Source of the DNA: Halpernia frigidisoli
Lineage (GTDB): Bacteria > Bacteroidota > Bacteroidia > Flavobacteriales > Weeksellaceae
Assembly (NCBI RefSeq): GCF_900113805.1
Contig: NZ_FOQT01000002.1
Coordinates: 434,001-498,000, forward strand
Direction: 5' to 3'
Length of the DNA stretch: 64,000 bases
In this document: in pieces, positions 45,834-54,479 of the stretch
Layout: the number at the start of each line of letters is the position of its first letter
How positions within the stretch are numbered: position 1 is the stretch's first letter
Notes under the pieces: generated by a model
Databases searched by the model: none
The model's input: only the letters and a program-made list of their open reading frames with translations
Told to the model about the DNA's origin: nothing
Position numbers and translations under genes: made by a program

Positions 45834-46469
45834 TTATTTATTGTCGTAAGGAAAATTTCTTGAAACTTTTCTCATCATATGTTCAACTACATCATCAGTT
45901 GATGTCATAATATTATCATCCAAAGTTTTGAAAAATCTCCAAAGCAAATCTCCGCTTTGTCCATCATTAATTGTTAAAGTTAAAGTTCCGGTTCCAGTCT
46001 TTCCACCAAAACCGCCTAAAAGCACGGCGGAAGCAATTGCTCCAGCTTCTGATTTCGTTTGCTCAATCTCATATTTACCACCAATAACCGCATCAACGCC
46101 TAAAGCCTTTGCGATTTCATCTTTCGTGGATTCATCAATTTTGTCCATTAATCCTGCTTTTTTAAGCAAAATATTTGTTTTATCTACATCCTGAAAAGTC
46201 ACAGAATACTTATCTTTTTTTCTTAACAGAAATGTGTACATACTACTTTGAATATTTTTTGACATTTTTATCTCCTGCGCGTCATTTTCCTCTTTATCAA
46301 AGTTTTTTGGGATTTTTTTGTATGTAATCGTTACATCAAAAGGTAAAATGGCAACTGTTTTTTCTTCCTTTATTTTTTCCTGAAGATTTGTTGCTTCAAA
46401 AATTTGTTTTTGCGCAGCAGTTTTAACCGCAGTAAGCATTAAGATTGCAAATAATAAATATTTTTTCAT
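45834..46469 (-). CDS. CsgG-like exported protein
   Basis: 211 aa from ATG 46469 with signal peptide MKKYLLFAILMLTAVKTAAQ. KTVAILPFDVTITYKKIP and the later LGVDAVIGGKYEIEQTKS, with LTINDGQSGDLLWRF, match the periplasmic domain shared by CsgG and TolB-N-like proteins. It lacks a lipobox and the barrel part of true CsgG, so it is unlikely to be a curli exporter. The TATATTTG box at 46485-46492 supports the chosen start over the ATG at 46487. Confidence 0.8.
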   Translation of the reverse strand: MKKYLLFAILMLTAVKTAAQKQIFEATNLQEKIKEEKTVAILPFDVTITYKKIPKNFDKEENDAQEIKMSKNIQSSMYTFLLRKKDKYSVTFQDVDKTNILLKKAGLMDKIDESTKDEIAKALGVDAVIGGKYEIEQTKSEAGAIASAVLLGGFGGKTGTGTLTLTINDGQSGDLLWRFFKTLDDNIMTSTDDVVEHMMRKVSRNFPYDNK

Positions 46470-46484
46470 AGTTTTTAATTTGGG

Positions 46485-46492
46485 CAAATATA
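46485..46492 (-). promoter_or_regulatory. Promoter -7 element of the CsgG-like gene
   Basis: TATATTTG followed by CCC on the minus strand, 15 nt before the ATG. Confidence 0.5.
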
Positions 46493-46522
46493 TATTTTTT
46501 ATTTTTAGATTTCACCCAAAAA

Positions 46523-47041
46523 CTATTTTTCAGAAATTTCTTTCAGTTTTGCTAAACCTTCGCCATAGGATTTATCCATTTGTCCGTTCAAAAATATCTT
46601 CATTAAATTTTTCGGATATTCCAATTCACAATCCATCGTCCAGGTTACTTTTGTTTGATTTCCATTCGGCGACAATAAAATGTCAGAAGTTGCAATACTT
46701 TCAAACGGCTTTAAAAAAGTCATTTTCGTGCTTTGTTTTTGGTTCGGAGCAAGAGCCGTAATTTCCTGACAACCTTCGCCAACCTGATCATTTCCTTTCC
46801 AACAATATTTATCACCTACCTCTCCAGGATTTCCTGAATATTGTAATTTTAAATTTGGATCCATTTTCATCCAGGGATTCCATAGGTTTATTTTCTTTGA
46901 AGAATTCACCTGTCCGTACACTTTTTCCGCAGGCGCATTGATGACAATAGATTTTTCAAAATGGTATTTTTCACCAATTGCAAACATGGCGATTACAATA
47001 ATAACAATAAGTGCTAAAAAGATCTTTAAAATAGTTTTCAT
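46523..47041 (-). CDS. SRPBCC (polyketide cyclase/START-like) family protein with N-terminal membrane helix
   Basis: 172 aa. One N-terminal helix (MKTILKIFLALIVIIVIAMF), then an SRPBCC fold: KSIVINAPAEKVYGQVNSS, IWNPW-like NLWNPWMKMDP, and TWTMDCELEYP before a long C-terminal helix. Such domains bind hydrophobic ligands; the function is unknown. It sits upstream of the CsgG-like gene on the same strand (31-nt gap), but that gene has its own promoter-like box. Confidence 0.88.
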   Translation of the reverse strand: MKTILKIFLALIVIIVIAMFAIGEKYHFEKSIVINAPAEKVYGQVNSSKKINLWNPWMKMDPNLKLQYSGNPGEVGDKYCWKGNDQVGEGCQEITALAPNQKQSTKMTFLKPFESIATSDILLSPNGNQTKVTWTMDCELEYPKNLMKIFLNGQMDKSYGEGLAKLKEISEK

Positions 47042-47182
47042 GATAATTTTTTTTAATGTTTATCAAATTTAAATAAACTTTAATTAATTTAAATAAATCA
47101 TTGAACTTTATTACATACTTAATAATTTAAATTTGTATTACAAAACCATTTTTTTAAAAACACATCTTAAAATATGGAACGA

Positions 47183-47216
47183 TTTGTCACAAATCAGCGT
47201 AAAGGCATTAATTTTG
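47183..47216 (+). promoter_or_regulatory. Promoter of the M3 peptidase gene
   Basis: TTTG (47183-47186), 22 nt, TAATTTTG (47209-47216), 33 nt before the ATG. Confidence 0.6.
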
Positions 47217-47249
47217 ACTTTTTTATTTAGTTAAAAAATACCTTTACAA

Positions 47250-49262
47250 ATGACAAATCCACTTTTAGAAAAATTCCATACGCCGCATGAAACTGCACCT
47301 TTCAACGAAATTACCGAGCAGGATTTTGTGCCGGCTTTTAAACAATTAATTGACGAAAGTTTAGCAGAAATTGACGAAATAGTTTCAAATACAGAAGCAC
47401 CAACATTTAAAAATGTCATTGAAGAACTTGCTTTTTCAGGCGAACAATTAGATCGTGTTTCTAATTTATTTTTTAATTTGAATTCAGCGGAAACCAACGA
47501 CGAAATCCAAAAAATCGCGCAGGAAGTTTCGCCCTTACTGACAGAATTTTCATCTAAAATTTCTCAAAACGAAAAATTGTTTACTAAGATAAAATCGGTA
47601 TACAGTCAAAAAAATAGGGATTTAAATGATGAGCAAAAGATGCTTTTAGAAGAAACTTACAAAGGTTTTGTAAGAAGTGGCGCTAATTTAGACGACGAAA
47701 AAAAGCAGGAATTAGAAAAAATAAACGTTGAATTATCATCTAAAACTTTAAAATTTGGCGAAAATGTTTTGGCTTCAACCAATCAATATTTTAAACATAT
47801 TTTAGTTAAAAATGAATTAGAAGGAATTCCCGATGCAATTTTAGAACAATATTCGCACGATGCGAAAGAACGAGATTTGGCTGGTTATGTGATTACTTTG
47901 CAATATCCAAGTTATATTCCCGCGATGACTTATGCTAAAAATAGAGAATTGCGAAAAGAACTGGCGTTGGCAAATGGAAAAAAATCTTTTGCGAATGATG
48001 AGTTTGACAATCAAAATTTGATCAAAGATATTCTAAAATTGAAGCAGGAGAAAGCAAAGATTTTAGGTTATAAATCCTACGCAGATTATGTCTTGGAAGA
48101 AAGAATGGCAAAATCGCCAGAAAAAGTTTTAGACTTTTTAGAAGAACTTTTAACCAAAGCAAAACCTTACGCACAAAAAGAAATTGATGAATTAAAAACT
48201 TTGGCAAAAAAAGATGGCATTGAAGATCTGCAATCTTACGATCATTCTTATTATGCAGAAAAACTTCGTAAAGAAAAATATGATTTAAATGACGAAGAAT
48301 TAAAACCATATTTCTGTTTGGAAGAAGTGCAATCTGCAGTTTTTGATTTGGCTGAAAAGTTATTTAGTTTAACTTTTAAAGAAGTTACCGATGTTCAAAA
48401 ATACCATCCGGAAATAAAAACTTATGAAGTTTTGGAAGATGGTGAATTCAAAGCCGTTTTATACGCCGATTATTTCCCACGCAAAGGAAAAAGAGCCGGC
48501 GCCTGGATGACAAGTTTTAGAAGTCAATCCATAAAAGACAGAGAAAATAGTCGTCCGCACATTTCTGTGGTTTGTAATTTTTCTAAACCCACTTCTGAAA
48601 CCCCCAGTTTATTGACTTTTACGGAAGTCACCACTTTATTCCACGAGTTTGGACACGCGATTCACGGGATTTTGGCTAATACAGAATATCCGACACTTTC
48701 CGGAACTTCTGTGAAATGGGATTTTGTAGAATTGCCTTCCCAGTTTTTAGAAAATTTCTGCTATGAACCGGAATTTTTGAAAACTTTTGCAAAACATTAT
48801 AAAACCGGCGAAGTTTTACCAGACGAAAAAATTCAGAAATTATCGGATTCCAAAAACTTTATGGAAGGTTACCAAACGATGCGGCAAATTGGCTTAGGAT
48901 TGCTCGATATGTCTTATCACAAAACTTTGGAACCAATTGAAAATGTCAAAGAATTTGAAGATCTGCAAACAAAAGAAACCCAACTTTATCCGATGAATAA
49001 AGAAACCGCGATGAGTCCGAGTTTTTCACATATTTTTCAGGGCGGTTATTCTGCAGGCTATTATTCCTATAAATGGGCGGAAGTTTTGGATGCAGACGCA
49101 TTCCAATTTTTCAAGAAAAACGGAATTTTCAATAAAGAAATAGCGGCAAAATATAAAGTATTATTGTCTTCCGGCGGCACAAAAGATCCGATGGAATTGT
49201 TTAAAAATTTCCGTGGAAGTGAGCCGAAAGTAGAAAGTTTGCTGAAGAGAGCATTTGGATAA
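47250..49262 (+). CDS. M3 family metallopeptidase (oligopeptidase A / peptidyl-dipeptidase Dcp type)
   Basis: 670 aa, full length. The zinc motif HEFGHAIHG near residue 468 and the third ligand Glu about 25 residues later (SQFLENFCYEPEFL) are present. N-terminal NPLLEKFHTPHETAPFNEI and the GYSAGYYSYKWAEVLDAD segment near the end are typical of OpdA/Dcp. It digests short peptides in the cytoplasm, including signal-peptide fragments; no signal peptide is seen. Repeats R3 and R4 follow. Confidence 0.95.
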   Translation: MTNPLLEKFHTPHETAPFNEITEQDFVPAFKQLIDESLAEIDEIVSNTEAPTFKNVIEELAFSGEQLDRVSNLFFNLNSAETNDEIQKIAQEVSPLLTEFSSKISQNEKLFTKIKSVYSQKNRDLNDEQKMLLEETYKGFVRSGANLDDEKKQELEKINVELSSKTLKFGENVLASTNQYFKHILVKNELEGIPDAILEQYSHDAKERDLAGYVITLQYPSYIPAMTYAKNRELRKELALANGKKSFANDEFDNQNLIKDILKLKQEKAKILGYKSYADYVLEERMAKSPEKVLDFLEELLTKAKPYAQKEIDELKTLAKKDGIEDLQSYDHSYYAEKLRKEKYDLNDEELKPYFCLEEVQSAVFDLAEKLFSLTFKEVTDVQKYHPEIKTYEVLEDGEFKAVLYADYFPRKGKRAGAWMTSFRSQSIKDRENSRPHISVVCNFSKPTSETPSLLTFTEVTTLFHEFGHAIHGILANTEYPTLSGTSVKWDFVELPSQFLENFCYEPEFLKTFAKHYKTGEVLPDEKIQKLSDSKNFMEGYQTMRQIGLGLLDMSYHKTLEPIENVKEFEDLQTKETQLYPMNKETAMSPSFSHIFQGGYSAGYYSYKWAEVLDADAFQFFKKNGIFNKEIAAKYKVLLSSGGTKDPMELFKNFRGSEPKVESLLKRAFG

Positions 49263-49266
49263 TTTG

Positions 49267-49400
49267 GAGCAAGAAGATTTTCGCTTTTTCCGAAAAGTCT
49301 TCCCGCTGTTCATTCCAATCTTTTTTATCCGCCGCGGCGGACAAAAAAGGATTTCCATTTCCATCGCGGCTAGAAATTCGGGAATTTCTTTTTTTCGAAA
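49267..49400 (+). repeat. Dispersed repeat R3 (type A)
   Basis: AGCAAGAAGATTTTCGCTTT, TTCCGAAAAGTCTTCCCGCT, ATTCCAATCTTTTTTATCCG, core CCGCGG, CGGACAAAAAAGGATTTCCA, then TCGCGGCTAGAAATTCGGGA. The core is a 14-bp stem centred on CCGCGG (TTTTTTATCCGCCG/CGGCGGACAAAAAA). Confidence 0.88.
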
Positions 49401-49419
49401 GATCTCATTAAATATTTAA

Positions 49420-49456
49420 AACCATTCAGACTTTAAAGTCTGAATAGTTTTTTTTG
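49420..49456 (+). terminator. Terminator between the converging M3 and YbhN-like genes
   Basis: CTATTCAGACTTTAAAGTCT-type palindrome (CATTCAGACTTTAAAGTCTG) with a T run of eight on the plus strand. It lies between the facing repeats R3 and R4. Confidence 0.8.
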
Positions 49457-49477
49457 CATTAAGAATCATTTGAAATA

Positions 49478-49650
49478 AAAAACGAAACGTCGAAAATAGC
49501 CCCGATTGCAGTGGAAATCCTGACATTGCGTGCTGAAATCTTCAAAGGATTGCTTCGTGCCTCGCAATGACAGATTGCAACGGAAAGCGGGAAGACTTTT
49601 CGGAAAAAGCGAAAATCGTCTTGCTTCTAATTTTGAACGCGCCAAAAGCA
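49478..49650 (-). repeat. Dispersed repeat R4 (type A, reverse)
   Basis: Reverse complement of the type A layout: GAAGCAAGACGATTTTCGC, GCTTTTTCCGAAAAGTCTTC, CCCGCTTTCCGTTGCAATCT, core with TGTCATTGCGAGGCACGAAG as in R2 but a decayed second half, then GGATTTCCACTGCAATCGGG. Its outer arm matches R3 for about 27 nt. It ends just outside the YbhN-like stop codon. Confidence 0.85.
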
Positions 49651-49655
49651 CTTTC

Positions 49656-50681
49656 TTACTTTTTACGGGCTTTTGCAAGCATTGGAATGGAAATTAAGCC
49701 CATCACCAACATGATCAGAATCTGCAACGGAAGCGAAATAAATGAATAAGTTAGTCCGATTTCGCCGCCTGCTTCTGGATTTTTGCCCATTGACAGAAAT
49801 AGCGCCATAAATCCCAGTTTCATCGCATAATTAAACGCACCAATGCCGCCGGATGCGGGAACCATCATTCCCAAAGTGCCGACAACGATAATGAAAAAAC
49901 CGTCTGCGATAGTGAAATTTGCCGTTTCCGGAAGTGCAAAACAAACCAGATAAGAGGCGAAAAAATAGCAGATCCAAATGGCTAACGAAAGAATGATAAA
50001 TTTGACTTTCTGTTTTAAATGTAAAATAGATTTTAATCCTGTTAAAATCCCTTTGCCGAAATTCGTAATTTTTTTGTAGAAAGAATGCGCCTCAATTTTG
50101 GATTTAAAAATAAAATAAAGCAAGATAACTGAAATAATTATTGCGCCTAAAATAAAATATAAAGTTGAGGATGTTGAAGTTGAAGTTGAGGATTTTTGAG
50201 CCGTTGCAAATGTGTAAAAAGAAGAAATTGCTTTAAATTTAAATATTAAAGCAAGTGCTAAAAACAAAAACATGCACAATAGATCGACGATCCTTTCTAA
50301 AATAATGGTGCCGAAAGAATTTTCTACTGGTACTTTTTCTACGCCGTAAAGTGCGGTTGCACGCGCTACTTCACCACTTCTGGGAATCGTTAAATTCATT
50401 AAATAACCAAAAGAAAGCGACCAAAGTGCGTTGGAATTTGAAATTTTATAATTCATTGGTTCGAGCAATAAATTCCAGCGGATTGCACGGAACCAGTAAG
50501 CGCCCAAACCAAAAAGCATGGCGGCAAAAACCCAAAAATAATTGGCATTTTTCAGAGAATTTAAAATTTTATCTTTTTCCAAACCCCGAAGTGCAAGCCA
50601 CAAAAAAAGAGCAGCGATGCCGATCGATAAAACAATTGTAATAAGAGTTTTAACCGGATTTTTCTTCTGATCTTCTACCAT
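49656..50681 (-). CDS. YbhN/LPG-synthase-like membrane flippase domain protein
   Basis: 341 aa with about eight transmembrane helices, of the UPF0104/lysylphosphatidylglycerol synthase TM family. FGAYWFRAIRWNLLLEPM, LTIPRSGEVARATALYGVEKVPVENSFGTIILERIVDL (the family core) and MMVPASGGIGAFNYAMKLGF are diagnostic. It lacks the cytoplasmic MprF synthetase domain, so a lipid-transport role is likely. It begins 3 nt after the panD stop, so the two form an operon. Confidence 0.9.
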   Translation of the reverse strand: MVEDQKKNPVKTLITIVLSIGIAALFLWLALRGLEKDKILNSLKNANYFWVFAAMLFGLGAYWFRAIRWNLLLEPMNYKISNSNALWSLSFGYLMNLTIPRSGEVARATALYGVEKVPVENSFGTIILERIVDLLCMFLFLALALIFKFKAISSFYTFATAQKSSTSTSTSSTLYFILGAIIISVILLYFIFKSKIEAHSFYKKITNFGKGILTGLKSILHLKQKVKFIILSLAIWICYFFASYLVCFALPETANFTIADGFFIIVVGTLGMMVPASGGIGAFNYAMKLGFMALFLSMGKNPEAGGEIGLTYSFISLPLQILIMLVMGLISIPMLAKARKK

Positions 50682-50684
50682 ATT

Positions 50685-51035
50685 TTAGGTTAAAAGATTG
50701 GTATTTTCATTTGGGAAAACTATTTTCGGCTGAAATGTCTTGGCTTCTTCCGGTGTCATTTGAGCGTAAGCGATGATGATAATGACATCGCCTTTTTGCA
50801 CTTTTCTGGCAGCCGGACCGTTCAAGCAAACTTCTCCAGATTTTCTTTTTCCCTTGATCGTGTACGTGTCGAAGCGCTCGCCGTTATTGACATTGACAAT
50901 ATAAACACGCTCACCAACTAAAATTCCGGCAGCGTCTAAAAGATCTTCATCGATTGTGATGCTTCCAATATAATTGAGATCCGACTCCGTTACTTTTACA
51001 CGGTGAATCTTAGATTTGAATAATTCTATTAACAT
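50685..51035 (-). CDS. panD: Aspartate 1-decarboxylase
   Basis: 116 aa. It makes beta-alanine for pantothenate and coenzyme A. The self-cleavage site Gly24-Ser25 is in [15 protein letters not shown], giving the pyruvoyl group, and [30 protein letters not shown] are conserved. The ATG lies only 4 nt after a TAAATTTG box (51040-51047). First gene of an operon with the YbhN-like gene. Confidence 0.97.
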   Translation of the reverse strand: MLIELFKSKIHRVKVTESDLNYIGSITIDEDLLDAAGILVGERVYIVNVNNGERFDTYTIKGKRKSGEVCLNGPAARKVQKGDVIIIIAYAQMTPEEAKTFQPKIVFPNENTNLLT

Positions 51036-51039
51036 GGCG

Positions 51040-51072
51040 CAAATTTAATCAAATTTGTGATTTAAAAAACAA
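51040..51072 (-). promoter_or_regulatory. Promoter of panD, close to the start codon
   Basis: Minus strand TTG (51070-51072), 22 nt, TAAATTTG (51040-51047), then GCGC and the panD ATG. It predicts a leaderless or nearly leaderless mRNA. The rest of the 356-nt gap up to HU holds only the HU promoter and AT-rich DNA. Confidence 0.55.
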
Positions 51073-51320
51073 CGAAACATTAAGAAGAAAATAAATGTAT
51101 TAAAAAAAATTTGTCGAAAAATATCGAATTTATAAATAGTAAAAATTGCGAATTTGATAATAGCAAAATTCGCTTTTAAAAACAGATTTTGTTTAGAGAC
51201 GACGGCACTTTATTAACAATAAAAACGTGGCAAAGTCTTTGTTAATAAAAATGATCAAATTATGATTTTCTATCTATTTATTAACTATATATAAACTTTT
51301 TATTATAAATCTTAAAAAAA

Positions 51321-51351
51321 TTTGCTTATTATTAAAATTGTTTTATATTTG
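51321..51351 (+). promoter_or_regulatory. Promoter of the HU gene
   Basis: TTTG (51321-51324), 19 nt, TATATTTG (51344-51351): the best consensus match in the window, 40 nt before the ATG, as suits a highly expressed gene. Confidence 0.85.
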
Positions 51352-51391
51352 CTTAATATCAATTAATAATTAACTCTAACAACTTATCATT

Positions 51392-51709
51392 ATGAACAAA
51401 TCTGAATTAATCGATGCGATGGCAGCTGATGCAGACATCACTAAAGTAGCAGCGAAGAAAGCATTAGAATCTTTTGTATCAAACGTTACAGACGCCTTGA
51501 AATCGGCAGATGGTAAGGTTTCATTAGTGGGTTTTGGTACTTTTTCCGTAGCGCACCGTGCTGCAAGACAAGGAATTAATCCTGCAACGAAAAAACCAAT
51601 TTCTATCGCTGCAAAAAATGTAGCAAAATTTAAAGCTGGATCTGATTTATCTACAGCTGTTATGGGCGCAAAAGCTGCTCCTAAAAAAGCACCTGCTAAA
51701 AAGAAATAA
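51392..51709 (+). CDS. hup: HU-family nucleoid protein
   Basis: 105 aa. MNKSELIDAMAADADITKVA, then a DNA-binding arm with FGTFSVAHRAARQGINPATK and PISIAAKNVAKFKAG. The last 15 residues are an Ala/Lys/Pro-rich tail (KAAPKKAPAKKK), longer than E. coli HU and like some flavobacterial HU proteins. It compacts DNA. Strong promoter and terminator suggest a monocistronic mRNA. Confidence 0.96.
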   Translation: MNKSELIDAMAADADITKVAAKKALESFVSNVTDALKSADGKVSLVGFGTFSVAHRAARQGINPATKKPISIAAKNVAKFKAGSDLSTAVMGAKAAPKKAPAKKK

Positions 51710-51724
51710 TTTTTTTTTAAAATA

Positions 51725-51756
51725 TAAATGCCGCATTTCCTGCGGCATTTTTTTAT
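51725..51756. terminator. Shared bidirectional terminator of HU and pdxH
   Basis: AAATGCCGCA/TGCGGCATTT stem with A and T runs on both sides. The last bases of the pdxH gene (stop at 51753) lie inside it, so it can end both converging genes. Confidence 0.9.
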
Positions 51757-52397
51757 GGTGCTAAACGGGAAATATCCCAGTTTTCTTCTGACATTTTCTT
51801 GTACACAATCCTATCGTGCAAACGATTTGGGCGACCTTGCCAAAATTCTATCTCGTAAGGTTTTGCGATAAAACCGCCCCAATTTACTGGACGATCTATA
51901 TCTTTTCCTTCAAATTCTTTCTCTAAATCTTCTAATCTATTTTCTAAAAAATCACGGTTCGGGATTTCTGAACTTTGTGGAGAAACTACTGCGCCTAACT
52001 GACTTCCACGTGGACGGGAATGAAAATAATTTTCTGAATTTTCTTCAGATACTTTTGCAATATTTGCTTTAATGGAAATCTGACGCTCTAAACTTGGCCA
52101 AAAAAAATGAAGGCAAATCTTACCGGTTTCAGCAATTGCTTTTCCTTTTTGGCTATTGTAATTGGTGTAAAAAACAAAGCCACTTTCATCGTATTCTTTC
52201 AGCAAAACCACGCGCGTTCGTGGGCAACCGTCTTCATCAACTGTTGAAATTGACATAGCATTGGGCTCTGAAATTTCGGGCGAATTTTCTGCATCTTTAA
52301 ACCAGATTTTAAATTGTTCTAAAGGTGAACTTTTAATTTCTGATTCTAAAAGTTCTGCTTTTTCGTAACTTTTTCTTTTGTCATGCAGGTTTTCCAT
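51753..52397 (-). CDS. pdxH: Pyridoxamine 5'-phosphate oxidase
   Basis: 214 aa. FMN-dependent enzyme making pyridoxal phosphate. Motifs include AMSISTVDEDGCPRTRVVLL, FVFYTNYNSQKGKAI, FHSRPRGSQLGAVVSPQS and the C-terminal EFWQGRPNRLHDRIVY ending in RLAP, the family C-terminus. Two nearby proteins (the class IV aminotransferase homologue and others) would be PLP-linked, but they are not cotranscribed with it. It diverges from yqgE with a 22-nt gap. Confidence 0.97.
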   Translation of the reverse strand: MENLHDKRKSYEKAELLESEIKSSPLEQFKIWFKDAENSPEISEPNAMSISTVDEDGCPRTRVVLLKEYDESGFVFYTNYNSQKGKAIAETGKICLHFFWPSLERQISIKANIAKVSEENSENYFHSRPRGSQLGAVVSPQSSEIPNRDFLENRLEDLEKEFEGKDIDRPVNWGGFIAKPYEIEFWQGRPNRLHDRIVYKKMSEENWDISRLAP

Positions 52398-52408
52398 AGA
52401 AAATTTAT

Positions 52409-52416
52409 TAATTTTG
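52409..52416 (+). promoter_or_regulatory. Promoter -7 element 3 nt before the yqgE ATG
   Basis: TAATTTTG, then AAT, then ATG (52420). No clear -33 TTG at 19-22 nt, so this is only a partial match. Confidence 0.4.
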
Positions 52417-52419
52417 AAT

Positions 52420-52968
52420 ATGAATTATTCTTGCAAAGGTAAAATTTTAATTTCCACACCCGATATTTCCGGTGACATATTTTCACGATCTGTTGTTTTA
52501 GTTGTAGAACATAATGATAACGGCGCTTTTGGATTGATTTTAAATAAAAAAAACGATCAGGCTTCGCAAAAGTTACTTCATTTATTTGGCTTTCCTGTCG
52601 ATGTTTATGATGGCGGACCTGTGGAAAATTTTAAAACATTTTTTATTGTAAATGGATTGAAGGTTTCTGAAATTTCAGTTGAGATCAATGAAAATTACCA
52701 TTTAACTGAAGATCAGGATTCGGTTATTGAAGCGCTTTCTTCGGGAAAGTTATTACAGGAAAATGTGAAAATATTTAGCGGATATTCCGGTTGGGCTGCT
52801 TTACAGTTGGAGACAGAACTTAAAGCAAAAATGTGGACGATTGTAGAAGTTTATAACTTGGATTACACTTCGCCAAATGATCAAAATCTTTGGAAAAATA
52901 TCATGCAAAATCTTGGTGGTGAATATTTGCTTTGGGCAAACGCGCCGGAAGATGTGAGCATGAATTAA
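52420..52968 (+). CDS. yqgE: YqgE/AlgH family protein
   Basis: 182 aa from ATG 52420. The conserved parts are KGKILISTPDISGDIFSRSV and the NDNGAFGLILNK turn, FGGPV-like VYDGGPVENF, and FSGYSGWAALQLETEL. A regulator-like fold of unproven biochemistry, called AlgH for a link to alginate in Pseudomonas. The frame is open upstream to 52378, but the start at 52420 keeps the family N-terminus and fits the nearby box. Confidence 0.92.
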   Translation: MNYSCKGKILISTPDISGDIFSRSVVLVVEHNDNGAFGLILNKKNDQASQKLLHLFGFPVDVYDGGPVENFKTFFIVNGLKVSEISVEINENYHLTEDQDSVIEALSSGKLLQENVKIFSGYSGWAALQLETELKAKMWTIVEVYNLDYTSPNDQNLWKNIMQNLGGEYLLWANAPEDVSMN

Positions 52969-53123
52969 TTTAACAAAACTTTATTATTCTCTTAAATAAT
53001 TTTTAAGATTGGTCTTCCGTTTTAAAGATACTAAAACAAATATTCAGAATTTATTTCGAAAATATTTAACTCATAAAACTCGGTAAAAAACTATTAAACT
53101 GGTTGTTTCCCGGGTTTGTCAAT

Positions 53124-53909
53124 TTAAACCAAGCTTAATTTCCAGTTGTTGAGCAATTCTGAAAACCTTTTATTTTCAAAATTTCTATTTCGGATTTTGT
53201 CAACAGAAAAAATTCCTTTTGCTTCCGAAATTATTAAAATTTCTTCAGATTTTTGAGATTCGAAAGCCATCATTTCTACCTCTTCAATTTTTAAAGTATT
53301 GCTTTTATGCAAATAGGTGACAAATGCTTCCATCAAAGGCGAAATATAAGCGCCTTCAGTTTGCTTCGGAATTTTAACAGAATTTTCAGAAAGAAATAAT
53401 AAATTTCCAAAAATACTTCTTGCGATTCTCTTTTGCGGATTAAGAAAAATAACATCGTCTAAATCATTTTCTTTCGCATAAATTTCGCCATAAATATTTT
53501 CCGGTGAATTTGTATAAATATTGCTAAATAAATTATTATTAACGTTTATTTCTTTAATTAAATCTATCTCAATATTTTTTTCAATATTTAAAATATCCTG
53601 TTTGGCTATAAATTCAAAATAATGAGAAACACCAGATTTTGCTAAATTTTCATTGTCAGAATTCCGATAAACCATCATTCTAATAATTCCTTCCTGAGAA
53701 TCATTATCAATAAAATCATATTGAAAAATATTTTGAAAATATTCTAAAGTATAATCTGCCGGAATATTCATCCGCATTTTTCGCATGGAAGACATTAAGA
53801 AAAAATAGCATTCTTCCTCTAAAAAAAGCGCGCCATTTCTCACATAAAAAGACACCCAAACCGCATCACCAAATAAAAAGGCTCTGTTTTGCAAGTCAGA
53901 AATACTCAT
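53124..53909 (-). CDS. Class IV aminotransferase homologue lacking the PLP lysine
   Basis: 261 aa. The fold is that of branched-chain aminotransferase/aminodeoxychorismate lyase proteins: AFLFGDAVWVSFYVRNGALF, the GIIRMMVYR strand and DDVIFLN. Where family members read LKTxNK, this one reads NIYTNSPEN: the Schiff-base Lys aligns with Tyr132. The E-x-SNGN motif is replaced by ARSIFGN (Ala163). It therefore is probably a non-catalytic or altered protein. Lies next to the START-like gene on the same strand, 60 nt apart. Confidence 0.75.
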   Translation of the reverse strand: MSISDLQNRAFLFGDAVWVSFYVRNGALFLEEECYFFLMSSMRKMRMNIPADYTLEYFQNIFQYDFIDNDSQEGIIRMMVYRNSDNENLAKSGVSHYFEFIAKQDILNIEKNIEIDLIKEINVNNNLFSNIYTNSPENIYGEIYAKENDLDDVIFLNPQKRIARSIFGNLLFLSENSVKIPKQTEGAYISPLMEAFVTYLHKSNTLKIEEVEMMAFESQKSEEILIISEAKGIFSVDKIRNRNFENKRFSELLNNWKLSLV

Positions 53910-53929
53910 TAAAAATAATTTAAAATTGA

Positions 53930-53965
53930 TATAAAAAAAGAAAGTGATAAAAAATTACCACTTTT
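53930..53965 (-). terminator. Terminator between the START-like and aminotransferase-like genes
   Basis: Minus strand AAGTGGTAA/TTATCACTT stem with a T run of seven, 5 nt past the START-like stop. The aminotransferase-like gene then needs read-through or its own promoter. Confidence 0.7.
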
Positions 53966-53969
53966 AAAC

Positions 53970-54356
53970 TTATGAAGCGCCTAATTTCAGGCGAAGATTT
54001 TCAATTAGATTTTCCCAATATAATTTATTTTCTTCCCGATCGTCTTCTTCACAAAAATCTGTAATATTTAAAGATAAATCATCTGTGATTTCGTCTATAG
54101 TAATAACCAATTCAAAGTAATATTTTGTTCCTTCATCTTCTTCCCAACGAAAACGTACGAAACTCTCTGGTTTATAACGTATTAGAGTGGCCCTTTCTTC
54201 GCCACCACCTTCCCAGGTGAAATAAAAATCGTCTCCTCTTTCGTCTACTTCATCTGCGAACCATTCAGAAAGCCCTTCCGCACTCGCCATATATTCATAC
54301 AAAATCTCTGAAAGGCAGTGCATTGTATATTCATATTGCACTTTTACTTTGGTCAT
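53970..54356 (-). CDS. START-like (AHSA1/SRPBCC) domain protein
   Basis: 128 aa from ATG 54356 (MTKVKVQYEYTMHCLSEILY). Very acidic. LYEYMASAEGLSEWFADEVD and YFTWEGGGEERATLIRYKP fit the START-like domain family of Bacteroidota. It probably binds a small hydrophobic ligand; the function is unknown. The family is widespread and often next to a class IV aminotransferase gene, as here. Confidence 0.85.
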   Translation of the reverse strand: MTKVKVQYEYTMHCLSEILYEYMASAEGLSEWFADEVDERGDDFYFTWEGGGEERATLIRYKPESFVRFRWEEDEGTKYYFELVITIDEITDDLSLNITDFCEEDDREENKLYWENLIENLRLKLGAS

Positions 54357-54479
54357 ACTCGTCCTATTAATTGCCCGCAATATATAAATTAAATTTAGAT
54401 TTAAAAAAAAATTGCCTAAAATTCAAAGTATTTTTTAGTGAGATTTCGCAGGTTTTAAAAAAGTGATTTTGAAAATGAT

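Noticed and set aside
45834-46469. CsgG-like protein as a curli exporter
   Set aside because: It lacks the lipobox and barrel part, and no csgA, B, E or F is adjacent.
49466-49749. Short frames within repeats R3 and R4
   Set aside because: They follow repeat sequence in both directions and have no conserved product.
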